This document shows, piece after piece, positions 51,705-59,021 of a stretch of 64,000 nt of DNA. Each line of letters opens with the position of its first letter. Positions within the stretch are counted from its first letter, which is position 1. Under the pieces are notes generated by a model. That model ran no database searches. It was not told the origin of the DNA and worked only from the letters and a program-made list of their open reading frames with translations. The translations under genes were made by a program, and so were the position numbers. The stretch is from Mycobacterium aquaticum (lineage in GTDB: Bacteria; Actinomycetota; Actinomycetes; Mycobacteriales; Mycobacteriaceae), in contig NZ_MVHF01000014.1 of assembly GCF_002086485.1 (NCBI RefSeq), forward strand, positions 1 through 64,000, in the 5' to 3' direction.

Positions 51705-52304
51705 GTGCGGGATCGCCACGATCGCTGGAATCACAACACGCACTACTACGGCATGGTGCTGTCAGCAGCCCCACCCGGAGCCAGAACCGCGCTCGACGTG
51801 GGCACCGGGGACGGGCTGCTGGCCGCGCGCCTGCGCGCCACGATTCCCGATGTCACCGGGATCGATTCCGATGCCGAGGTCATCGGTCGCGCGCGGGACA
51901 ACGATGCCGGGGTCAATTGGGTCGTCGGCGACGTCATGACGTTCCCGCTACCCGAGGACCACTACGACCTCGTCGCAGCGGTTGCGACGCTGCACCATCT
52001 CCCCGACCTCGCGGGCGGTCTGGCACGGCTGGCCGACCTGACCGCCCCGGGTGGAACACTGGTCGTGATCGGTTGCGCCCGCAGCTCGACCGTGACCGAC
52101 TACGCCATGGAAGCCGTCGGCGCCGTCCAACACCGGTTTTATTCGCGCACTCGGGGGTATTGGCAGCACAGCGCGCCGGTGGTGATGGAGTTCCCCCACA
52201 CCTACGGCCAGGTGAGGAAGATCGCTGCGGCAGCGCTGCCCGGCATGCAGTGGCGGCGACTTCCGCTCTGGCGCTATGCGATCACGTGGCGTAAGCCCCG
52301 GTGA
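51705..52304 (+). CDS. Class I SAM-dependent methyltransferase
   Basis: A 199-residue methyltransferase. Motif I is TALDVGTGDGLLAARL (near residue 30), the acidic end of strand 2 is GIDSDAE, the motif-II region is VGDVMTFPLPEDHYDLVAAV near 75 and HHLPDLAGGLARLADL near 98, typical of the UbiE/SmtA-like group (Methyltransf_11). The acceptor is unknown. GTG 51705 starts 4 bp after the rtcB stop codon, so the two are probably co-expressed, raising the possibility of an RNA-related role, which the sequence alone cannot show. Confidence 0.82.
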   Translation: MRDRHDRWNHNTHYYGMVLSAAPPGARTALDVGTGDGLLAARLRATIPDVTGIDSDAEVIGRARDNDAGVNWVVGDVMTFPLPEDHYDLVAAVATLHHLPDLAGGLARLADLTAPGGTLVVIGCARSSTVTDYAMEAVGAVQHRFYSRTRGYWQHSAPVVMEFPHTYGQVRKIAAAALPGMQWRRLPLWRYAITWRKPR

Positions 52305-52578
52305 TCCGCTGGCCGATGCCCGGCGAATCACATATGTGTAATTCATCCCCAGTGTGGATAGAGCCTGTGGATGGCTTCATCGTGCCCGCAGGTACCGACA
52401 CGCGGGCAGGCCCGAGACTCCTTCCCAATGCAGGGACACACGCTTCACATACGGGCTACCAGGCGTAACGCCGATTGGAGGCGACCACATCACGGCCCGA
52501 ACCACCCCGCCCCACCGATCAGCCATTTTGGGCAGTGGTAGCGTCCGCCTATCTGTTGTGTGTGGCGAGGGGCACTAA
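52305..52578. other. Intergenic region before the T7SS-related pair
   Basis: No gene found in these 274 bp. A short palindrome CACATATGTG (52329-52338) lies near the methyltransferase end. The final bases give GAGGGG about 8 bp before ATG 52579. I see no terminator with a T tract. Confidence 0.3.
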
Positions 52579-52854
52579 ATGGCAGGTCTTATAGTCGACG
52601 GCGCGGGTTTGAGCGCGGGCGCAGCAAGCAGTGCAGACATCGCGGACAGACTTGCCGCAAGTGCGGAAGGCAACTCACGTCCGGGTGGCCAGCCCAGCCA
52701 TGCAGGGGTCTCCGCGTTCGGCGCGGCCGTCGCATCGGTCCGGATTCGTCAATCGGCCCGCATGAGCACCCACCACGCAGCAATGCGCACAGCAGTGATC
52801 CGCTATGCCGACACCGACGATGAAGGTGCCGGTGCGATTGCCAGGACGGTATGA
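52579..52854 (+). CDS. EspC-like type VII secretion target
   Basis: A 91-residue small helical protein of the ESX secretion-associated EspC/DUF2580 type. Residues 1-50 start MAGLIVDGAGLSAGAASSADIADRL. Near the C-terminus RYADTDDEGAGAI contains a YxxxD secretion signal (Tyr-Ala-Asp-Thr-Asp), the element needed for ESX export. Such proteins are normally secreted as helical-hairpin dimers with a partner. GAGGGG precedes ATG 52579, and the ATGA overlap couples it to the next gene, the likely partner. Confidence 0.8.
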   Translation: MAGLIVDGAGLSAGAASSADIADRLAASAEGNSRPGGQPSHAGVSAFGAAVASVRIRQSARMSTHHAAMRTAVIRYADTDDEGAGAIARTV

Positions 52855-53411
52855 GCCCGGCCGCTTCTCCGGAACCGGTTCTCCCCTCCCGTTCGCAGAT
52901 CGAGAACTGGGACACGTCGCATCTACAGGCGGCAGCAAACCGGTGGCGCACCTCTGCCAGCGAGTCGGACACGCTGTTCGCCCAGCACCGGCTGAACGTC
53001 GCGACGCCGGCAGGTAGCGAGTGGGAAGGCGCAGCCAAGGACGCCGCGCTGGACCGGGTCACCGCTGACGCAGCGGTGGTGCGCAATCACGCCGACGTCA
53101 TCGTGGAGGCCGCCGATATCGCCGAGAACGGCATGGTCGACATCCACGCGGCCCAACAAAAGGTCCTCGAAGCAATCGCCGAGGCCGAAGCCGACGGCTT
53201 CAAGGTCAACGATGACCTCTCGGTGCGCGACACCCGGCGGGCCGACCTCTCCAACATGGCTGCCCGCCATACAGCGGCGCGCGTCTACGCCGAAGACATC
53301 CGCTGGAACGCCGAACGGCTGGTTGCCGCCGACACCTTCGTCAGTGAGCGCCTCCAGGCCAAAGCCGGCGAACTCGACGACATCAAGTTCGATGACGAGC
53401 ACCACCATTGA
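52851..53411 (+). CDS. T7SS-associated helical protein (WXG/PPE-like N-terminal domain of mycobacterial exported proteins)
   Basis: A 186-residue protein. SQIENWDTSHLQAAANRWRTSA near residue 15 and GSEWEGAAKDAALDRVTAD near 55 are the helical-hairpin landmarks of a domain that in mycobacteria forms the N-terminus of large ESX-linked effectors. The rest, EAEADGFKVNDDLSVRDTRR (near 125), also matches that domain. Here nothing follows: the protein ends in DDEHHH, without the toxin, hydrolase or low-complexity region common in relatives. It may be a minimal secreted partner or a truncated effector. Overlaps the EspC-like gene by 4 bp. Confidence 0.75.
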   Translation: MSPAASPEPVLPSRSQIENWDTSHLQAAANRWRTSASESDTLFAQHRLNVATPAGSEWEGAAKDAALDRVTADAAVVRNHADVIVEAADIAENGMVDIHAAQQKVLEAIAEAEADGFKVNDDLSVRDTRRADLSNMAARHTAARVYAEDIRWNAERLVAADTFVSERLQAKAGELDDIKFDDEHHH

Positions 53412-53612
53412 CCACCGCTGTCTCGCCACGCGCAACGGCAATTTCCACCCTGCAAACGTTGACAGGGCAATAACTAGTGAAGTTCCTGTGAGAGCAAAGC
53501 CATTGCCAGACTTCATCAAACCCGCTGGTGAGGAATTTCTTGAGGTGTACTAAGGTTATTCACAGACGGGGGTCTTGAGCTCGTACAGGCAATACAAACC
53601 CGGAGGTGGGGA

Positions 53613-53843
53613 ATGATCTCGAAACTGACGCGGGCCGCTGTGATCGGGCTGGGCGCGCTGGCGGTGCCGGTCGGCATTGCAGTCGCAGGTGCGGCACCGG
53701 CATCCGCCGGCCCTGATGTGTGCGTGAGTGGGCCGTTCGGCTACGCCTACGCATGCGTCGACACCCCGGGCTGGGGTGGTTGGTACGGCGACGGGCCACG
53801 TTGGCGCGGCCACGGCCACGGCCACGGCGGCTGGGACGACTGA
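53613..53843 (+). CDS. Small secreted Gly/His-rich protein
   Basis: A 76-residue protein with a Sec signal peptide (MISKLTRAAVIGLGALAVPVG, cleavage after ASA near residue 32). The mature 44 residues contain two Cys (DVCVSGPFGYAYACVD) and end in GPRWRGHGHGHGGWDD, where alternating His/Gly could bind metal. GGAGGTGGGG precedes ATG 53613. Related tiny exported proteins are widespread in mycobacteria with unknown roles. A strong hairpin follows 6 bp after the stop codon. Confidence 0.72.
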   Translation: MISKLTRAAVIGLGALAVPVGIAVAGAAPASAGPDVCVSGPFGYAYACVDTPGWGGWYGDGPRWRGHGHGHGGWDD

Positions 53844-53849
53844 GTCGGC

Positions 53850-53883
53850 TTAACCGGAGGTTGCACAAACAACCTCCGGTTAA
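53850..53883 (+). terminator. Strong stem-loop, probable intrinsic terminator
   Basis: TTAACCGGAGGTTG (53850-53863) and CAACCTCCGGTTAA (53870-53883) are perfect 14-bp complementary arms around a 6-nt loop CACAAA. It lies 6 bp after the stop codon of the small secreted protein. It lacks a long T tract, as is common for mycobacterial terminators. Being symmetrical, it could also act on the other strand. Confidence 0.75.
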
Positions 53884-53923
53884 ATCGGCCCAGTCACTCT
53901 CTTAGTTGTAGTAACCTCCGCCC

Positions 53924-55153
53924 ATGGAGAACGTCTGGATTGTGGGCGGATACCAGAGTGACTTTGCTCGTAATTTCTCGCGCGAGGAGCTCGACTTCGC
54001 GGACCTGACTTGCGAAGTCGTCGACAACACCCTGGCTGCGGGGAAGATCAAGGCTGCCGACATCGGCGTCGTCCATGTCGCGAACGCGTTCGGCGAGCTC
54101 TTTGCTCAGCAAGCCCATCTGGGAGCGATGCCCGCCACCGTGCACGAGGAATTGTGGGCAACCCCGGCATCACGCCATGAAGCGGCGTGCGCATCGGGCA
54201 GCGTCGCCACGCTCGCCGCCATCGCCGATCTGCGCTCAGGGGCCTATCAGAGCGCGCTGGTGATCGGGGTGGAACTCGAGAAGACCGTGCCCGGCGACTT
54301 GGCCGCACGGCACCTCGGCACAGCGGCCTGGACCGACCATGAAGGCGCCGAGGCGAAGTTCCTGTGGCCGTCGATGTTCTCGGCGGTAGCCGATGAGTAC
54401 GACCGCCGCTACGGCCTGCTCACCGCCCATCTGGATGCCATCGCCACCCTGAATTACCGCAATGCCCGGGCCAATCCGAATGCCCAGACCCGCGATTGGA
54501 CGGTGCCTGATCTGACCGCCGACGACGAAGTCGCCAATCCCCTTGTGGAGGGCAGGATTCGACGCTTCGACTGCAGCCAGATGACCGACGGTGGAGCCGG
54601 TGTGGTGCTCGTCACCGACAGTTTCCTGCGCGAGCATCCACGCGCCCGGCCCCTTGGGCACATCTCAGGCTGGGGCCACCGCACCGTGGGGCTCGGTCTG
54701 CAGCAGAAGTTCGACCGCGCCGACGAATCCACCGACGTTAATCCCTACCTGCTGCCCCACGTGCGCAGCGCAGTGCAGGACGCATTCAATCGGGCGCACG
54801 TCACGCTCGACGACGTCGACGGATTCGAAGTGCACGACTGCTTCACCCCCAGCGAGTACCTGGCCATCGACCACATCGGGCTCACCGGCCCGGGCGAGTC
54901 GTGGAAGGCCATCGAGAACGGGGAGATCGAAATCGGCGGGCGGTTGCCGATCAACCCGAGCGGAGGCTTGATCGGAGGCGGGCACCCGGTCGGGGCATCA
55001 GGGGTCCGCATGTTGCTCGATGCAGCCAAGCAGGTCAGCGGAAAGGCGGGCGGTTATCAGGTGGACGGCGCAAAAACCTTCGGTACGTTGAACTTCGGCG
55101 GCAGCACCGCCACCACGGTCAGCTTCGTCGTCGCGGGGAGTTCGGCCGCGTGA
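53924..55153 (+). CDS. Thiolase-family acetyl-CoA acyltransferase (Rv0914c-like)
   Basis: A 409-residue thiolase of the SCP-x/lipid-transfer-linked group. The nucleophile Cys89 lies in HEAACASGSVA, a catalytic His in GFEVHDCFTPSEY near residue 305, and GGLIGGGHPVGASGVRM near 350 is the C-terminal active-site loop. It should cleave or form a 3-oxoacyl-CoA. It is the first gene of a tight operon with a carotenoid-oxygenase-family enzyme and a regulator, matching the neighbouring M. tuberculosis genes Rv0914c-Rv0913c as I recall. ATG 53924 begins MENVWIVGG. Confidence 0.88.
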   Translation: MENVWIVGGYQSDFARNFSREELDFADLTCEVVDNTLAAGKIKAADIGVVHVANAFGELFAQQAHLGAMPATVHEELWATPASRHEAACASGSVATLAAIADLRSGAYQSALVIGVELEKTVPGDLAARHLGTAAWTDHEGAEAKFLWPSMFSAVADEYDRRYGLLTAHLDAIATLNYRNARANPNAQTRDWTVPDLTADDEVANPLVEGRIRRFDCSQMTDGGAGVVLVTDSFLREHPRARPLGHISGWGHRTVGLGLQQKFDRADESTDVNPYLLPHVRSAVQDAFNRAHVTLDDVDGFEVHDCFTPSEYLAIDHIGLTGPGESWKAIENGEIEIGGRLPINPSGGLIGGGHPVGASGVRMLLDAAKQVSGKAGGYQVDGAKTFGTLNFGGSTATTVSFVVAGSSAA

Positions 55154-56655
55154 CCGTGCATCCGGAAGTCGTCGCCAAGTACCTGTCCACGCTGCCCGAC
55201 GACGATGACCACCCGTATCGCACCGGGCCGTGGCGGCCACAGACCACCGAGTGGAACGCCGACGATCTCCCGGTGGTCGACGGTGAGATCCCCGCCGACC
55301 TCGACGGCGTCTACCTGCGCAACACCGAGAACCCACTGCACCCCGCATTCAAGGTGTATCACCCGTTCGACGGTGACGGCATGCTGCACATCGTCGGATT
55401 CCGCGACGGAAAGGCCTTCTACCGCAACAGGTTCATCCGCACCGACGGCTTCCTGGCCGAGAACGATGCGGGCGGTCCGCTGTGGCCGGGCATCGCCGAA
55501 CCCGTCAATCTCGCGCAACGCGACTACGGCTGGGGTGCACGCACATTGATGAAGGACGCGTCGAGCACCGATGTCACCGTGCACCGCGGTGTCGCCCTGA
55601 GCAGCTTCTACCAATGCGGGGACCTCTACCGCGTCGACCCGTGCACGGGCGACATGCTCGGAAAAGAAGACTGGGCCGGTGCGTTCCCGAAAGATCTGGG
55701 CGTGTCGGCGCATCCGAAGGCCGACGACCGCACCGGCGAGCTGCTGTTCTTCAACTACGGCAAGCAGGCGCCGTACATGCACTACGGCGTGGTCGACGAC
55801 ACCAACCGGCTGGTGCACTACGTAGACGTCGAGCTGCCCGGCCCGCGCCTGCCGCACGACATGGCATTCACCGAGAACTACGTGATTCTCAACGACTTTC
55901 CGTTGTTCTGGGATGCCGGTCTGCTCAAGCTCAACGCTCACGTCCCGCGTCTGCACCGGGACCTGCCGTCGCGGTTCGCCATCCTGCCGCGCCGAGGTCG
56001 CCCGGGCCAGATCAGGTGGTTCGAGGCCGACCCCACCTACGTGCTGCACTTCACTAACGCCTTCGAGGACGGCGACGAGATCGTGCTCGACGGGTTCTTC
56101 CAGGGCTCGCCGGAGCCCGCCGACGATGGGATCGATCACGGGATGAGCCCACGCTGGCAGCGGTTCTTCCGGTACCTGTCCCTCGACGGGATGCAGACCC
56201 GCCTGCACCGGTGGCGGTTCAACCTGGTCACCGGCGCCACCCGCGAAGAGCAATTGTCCGAAAGCCTCACCGAATTCGGCATGATCAACCCCGATTACGC
56301 CGGGCGCGACTACCGCTATACCTATGCAGCCACGGGCAAGCCGGGCTGGTTCCTGTTCGACGGGCTCGTCCGCCACGACCTGCACACCGGATCGGAGGAA
56401 CGGTTCGCGTTCGAGGACGGCGTGTACGGCAGCGAGACGGCGATGGCCCCGCGAGCCGGCGGGGCCGGTGAAGACGACGGCTATCTGGTGACCATCACCA
56501 CCGACATGGTCGCCGACGCGTCCTACTGCCTGGTGTTCGACGCGGCCCGGGTCGCCGATGGGCCGGTGTGCAAACTGGCTCTGCCGGAACGTGTTTCCAG
56601 CGGTACCCACTGCACCTGGGCATCGGGTGCCGAGCTGCGCCGGTGGCGGATCTAG
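55150..56655 (+). CDS. Carotenoid-oxygenase-family Fe(II) dioxygenase (Rv0913c-like)
   Basis: A 501-residue seven-bladed-propeller oxygenase of the RPE65/carotenoid/lignostilbene family. The four iron-ligand histidines are visible in VSAHPKAD, LPHDMAF, VLHFTNAF and SGTHCTW. NPLHPAFKVYHPFDGDGMLH near residue 60 is another family feature. It would cleave a conjugated double bond with O2 to give two carbonyl products. The substrate is unknown: carotenoid, apocarotenoid or stilbene. GTG 55150 overlaps the thiolase stop by 4 bp and the HxlR regulator begins immediately after the stop codon. Confidence 0.9.
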   Translation: MTVHPEVVAKYLSTLPDDDDHPYRTGPWRPQTTEWNADDLPVVDGEIPADLDGVYLRNTENPLHPAFKVYHPFDGDGMLHIVGFRDGKAFYRNRFIRTDGFLAENDAGGPLWPGIAEPVNLAQRDYGWGARTLMKDASSTDVTVHRGVALSSFYQCGDLYRVDPCTGDMLGKEDWAGAFPKDLGVSAHPKADDRTGELLFFNYGKQAPYMHYGVVDDTNRLVHYVDVELPGPRLPHDMAFTENYVILNDFPLFWDAGLLKLNAHVPRLHRDLPSRFAILPRRGRPGQIRWFEADPTYVLHFTNAFEDGDEIVLDGFFQGSPEPADDGIDHGMSPRWQRFFRYLSLDGMQTRLHRWRFNLVTGATREEQLSESLTEFGMINPDYAGRDYRYTYAATGKPGWFLFDGLVRHDLHTGSEERFAFEDGVYGSETAMAPRAGGAGEDDGYLVTITTDMVADASYCLVFDAARVADGPVCKLALPERVSSGTHCTWASGAELRRWRI

Positions 56656-57549
56656 GTGCAGCCCAATGCCGTCGGCCGCATGCTCGGCCTACTCGGTGAC
56701 GAATGGACTCTGCTGGTCGCGCAGCAGGCAATGCTGGGAGCCACGCGTTACACAGAGTTCATGGCACGACTGCCGATCTCCAACTCGGTGCTGACGCGTC
56801 GTCTGGGCACGATGACACGCGAGGGCCTGCTCGAACGCCATGAGTACCAGCAGAACCCGTCACGGTTCGAGTACCGGCTCACCAAGCGCGGCTGGTCACT
56901 GTGGCTGATGCTGGTCTCCATCTGGGAGTGGGAACGCCGATGGGTGCCCGAGCACACCGAGACACTGCCTGCCATGTATCACCGCGGCTGCGGTGCTGCG
57001 TGTTCTCCCGTCCTCACCTGCCGGGACTGCGGCGCGACGACGAACGAGAAAACCCTTACCGCGCAATGGGGTCCGAGCGGTTCGTGGCAGCGCTCGATGC
57101 CCGTCGAATCCACCCGCCGGCGCACCCACACCGACCGGGCTCACGGCCAGCCCGACCTGTTCCCCCAGACGATGAGCATCCTGGGCAACCGGTGGTCGTT
57201 CGCCATCCTGGTCGCGAGCTTCGTCGGCATCAGCCGATTCAGCACATACCAAGAGCAACTCGGACCGCCACCGGGATCGCTGACCGACCGGCTGCAGATC
57301 CTCACCTCCTACGGCGTGCTTGAGACCGGCGACGGCCGCTACCGCCTCACAGAGAAGGGCCGCGCGGTATTGCCGATTCTGGTCACTGCACTGGACTGGG
57401 CTCAACGTTGGTACACCACCCCCGAAGGACCTGCAGTCTTGTTGACCCACACCAGCTGTGGCGCGGGATTCACCGCCGCGTTGAGGTGCGACCACTGCGG
57501 AGAACCGTTGCGGGTGGGCGCTGTCGGGGTCGGTCAGTCCGCGAGCTGA
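56656..57549 (+). CDS. Double HxlR-type winged-helix regulator
   Basis: A 297-residue protein made of two HxlR/MarR-like winged-helix units: residues about 5-95 (LLGDEWTLLVAQQAMLGATRYTEF, LTRRLGTMTREGLLERHEY) and 170-260 (ILGNRWSFAILVASFVGISRF, LTDRLQILTSYGVLETGDGRY). Each unit is followed by a CxxC pair (CRDCG and CDHCG), which might bind zinc or sense redox state. Single-domain HxlR proteins act as dimers; this may be a covalent dimer. GTG 56656 follows the oxygenase stop directly, so it likely autoregulates the operon. Confidence 0.82.
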   Translation: MQPNAVGRMLGLLGDEWTLLVAQQAMLGATRYTEFMARLPISNSVLTRRLGTMTREGLLERHEYQQNPSRFEYRLTKRGWSLWLMLVSIWEWERRWVPEHTETLPAMYHRGCGAACSPVLTCRDCGATTNEKTLTAQWGPSGSWQRSMPVESTRRRTHTDRAHGQPDLFPQTMSILGNRWSFAILVASFVGISRFSTYQEQLGPPPGSLTDRLQILTSYGVLETGDGRYRLTEKGRAVLPILVTALDWAQRWYTTPEGPAVLLTHTSCGAGFTAALRCDHCGEPLRVGAVGVGQSAS

Positions 57550-58133
57550 CCGAGCCGGAATTTCAGGTTGTTGCGTGCCGCAGGCCACTCGATGTCGAGG
57601 ATCGAATACACGACGGTGTCGCGCCGCGAGCCGTCGGGCGCGATCTGGTGGCTGCGCAGCACGCCGTCCAGCTTGGCGCCCAACCGCTCGATTGCGGCCC
57701 GGCTGGCGAAGTTGAAGAAGTGGGTACGGAATTCCACTGCCACGCAGTTCAACTCGTCAAATGCGTGGCCGAGCATCAGCAGTTTGGTCTCGGCGTTGAT
57801 GCCGGTGCGCCGGACATCTCGCACGTACCACGTGTGGCCGATCTCGAGCCGGCGGTTGGGTCCGTCAACATGCAGGTAGCTCGATGAGCCCACGAGCCTG
57901 CCGTCGAGGCTGCGCACCACGAAGCTCACCCCGTGGTCGGCAGCCCGCAATTCGAGCATGCGCTCGACCCACTGCTCGGCCCCACCGGGCGCCGGCGTCA
58001 TCGTGTACCAGAGGGTGCCGAGCTCGCCGTCGGCGGCTGCGGCGTCGATCTCGGGGACGTGCGCGCGGGTGAGCGGCTCCAGGCGCACCCACCGCTGACC
58101 GGCCAGTTCTACGGGCTTGACGAATGCGCTCAT
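57534..58133 (-). CDS. GNAT-family N-acetyltransferase (RimJ/RimL-like)
   Basis: A 199-residue acetyltransferase. WVRLEPLTRAHVPEI near residue 15 begins the GNAT fold, GVSFVVRSLDGRLVGSSSYL lies near 72, and EIGHTWYVRDVRRTGINAETKLLML near 98 covers the acetyl-CoA-binding loop, with RRTGIN taking the place of the Q/RxxGxG/A motif. This is the RimJ/RimL-type subgroup that acetylates protein N-termini or small amines. Its 3' end overlaps the HxlR regulator by 16 bp, and its start overlaps the upstream membrane-protein gene by ATGA, giving a two-gene unit. Confidence 0.82.
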   Translation of the reverse strand: MSAFVKPVELAGQRWVRLEPLTRAHVPEIDAAAADGELGTLWYTMTPAPGGAEQWVERMLELRAADHGVSFVVRSLDGRLVGSSSYLHVDGPNRRLEIGHTWYVRDVRRTGINAETKLLMLGHAFDELNCVAVEFRTHFFNFASRAAIERLGAKLDGVLRSHQIAPDGSRRDTVVYSILDIEWPAARNNLKFRLGQLAD

Positions 58134-58549
58134 GACCGCCCCAACGTCGAGACCAACGCCCACACCGAACACACCGCGGCACCCACTGCCAGTCCCCCTC
58201 CGACGTAAAGGCCGTAGCCCGCCGCCACGGGCGGCTTGACGTTGAGGGTGTAGTACCAGACCGTCAGCCCGATCAACATCAGCGAAACCAGCAGCGCCGC
58301 ACCCGATGCCATCCGCTCGGAAAGCCCCCGCCCGGCCATGGCGCCCGCCACGATCAGCGTCGAGCCGAGCAACACGATCAACTGCCCCGCGCCGAAGCCC
58401 TGGTGTAGCACGATGCTGCCGACCGCCCCACCGATGGCATTGGCCCGTCCACCGCCGTTGGCGCTCGTGGTCAACCACGGTAGCCACGCGACCACCACCA
58501 GGACGGCCGCGCACAGAGCTACCAGCCAACCTGGACGCAGACGCACCAT
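58130..58549 (-). CDS. Small four-helix membrane protein (Rv0912-like)
   Basis: A 139-residue protein with four hydrophobic helices (WLVALCAAVLVVVAWLPWL, GAGQLIVLLGSTLIVAGAM, GAALLVSLMLIGLTVWYY, GLYVGGGLAVGAAVCSVWAL) and short loops, the layout of many uncharacterised actinobacterial membrane proteins. In position it corresponds to the transmembrane gene next to the carotenoid-oxygenase gene in M. tuberculosis. It is translationally coupled to the GNAT gene. No function is assigned. Confidence 0.68.
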   Translation of the reverse strand: MVRLRPGWLVALCAAVLVVVAWLPWLTTSANGGGRANAIGGAVGSIVLHQGFGAGQLIVLLGSTLIVAGAMAGRGLSERMASGAALLVSLMLIGLTVWYYTLNVKPPVAAGYGLYVGGGLAVGAAVCSVWALVSTLGRS

Positions 58550-58568
58550 AGCGACGAGACTATCGGGT

Positions 58569-59021
58569 GTGACGTCGCTACCGGACTGGGCCCGCGCGCT
58601 CGATCTGTCCCCACACCCGGAAGGCGGTTGGTACCGCGAAACCTGGCGCAGTGACCTGACCGTGAGCGAAGCCGCGCTGCCACCGGGCTATACCGGCCCG
58701 CGCAGCGCCGGCACCGCGATCCTGTTCCTGCTCATGCCCGGGCAGCAATCGGCCTGGCATACGGTGCGCAGTGCCGAGCTGTAGTTCCACCACCGCGGCA
58801 GCCCATTGGAACTACAGATCGGCGCCGAGCAGGACAGCGCGGCCACACACGTCCTCGGTCCCGACATCACGGCCCGGCAGCACCCGCAGTTGCTGGTCCC
58901 GCCGGGCCACTGGCAGCGGGCCAGGCCGCTCGATGACGAACCGGCCCTGGTCAGTTGTGTTGTGGTGCCGGGCTTCGACTTCGCCGACTTCGCGCTCAGC
59001 CCGGCAGAGACGTCAGATTGA
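58569..59021 (+). pseudogene. DUF985-type cupin interrupted by an in-frame amber codon
   Basis: From GTG 58569 the first 71 codons read as a cupin of the DUF985 family (LDLSPHPEGGWYRETWRS, TAILFLLMPGQQSAWHTVRS), then TAG occurs at 58782-58784 after SAEL. The same frame goes on at once with FHHRGSPLELQI through VPPGHWQRARPL and VVVPGFDFADFAL to 59021. Relatives have Trp at the stop position, so a single TGG-to-TAG change explains it. Without the second half the metal-binding cupin barrel cannot form. The 3' end overlaps the convergent VOC gene by 26 bp. Confidence 0.8.

Noticed and set aside
53412..53612. Short frames between the T7SS partner gene and the small secreted protein
   Set aside because: A 21-residue TTG frame and an out-of-frame tail exist, but neither has a ribosome site, a recognised domain or gene-like composition; I see no gene here.
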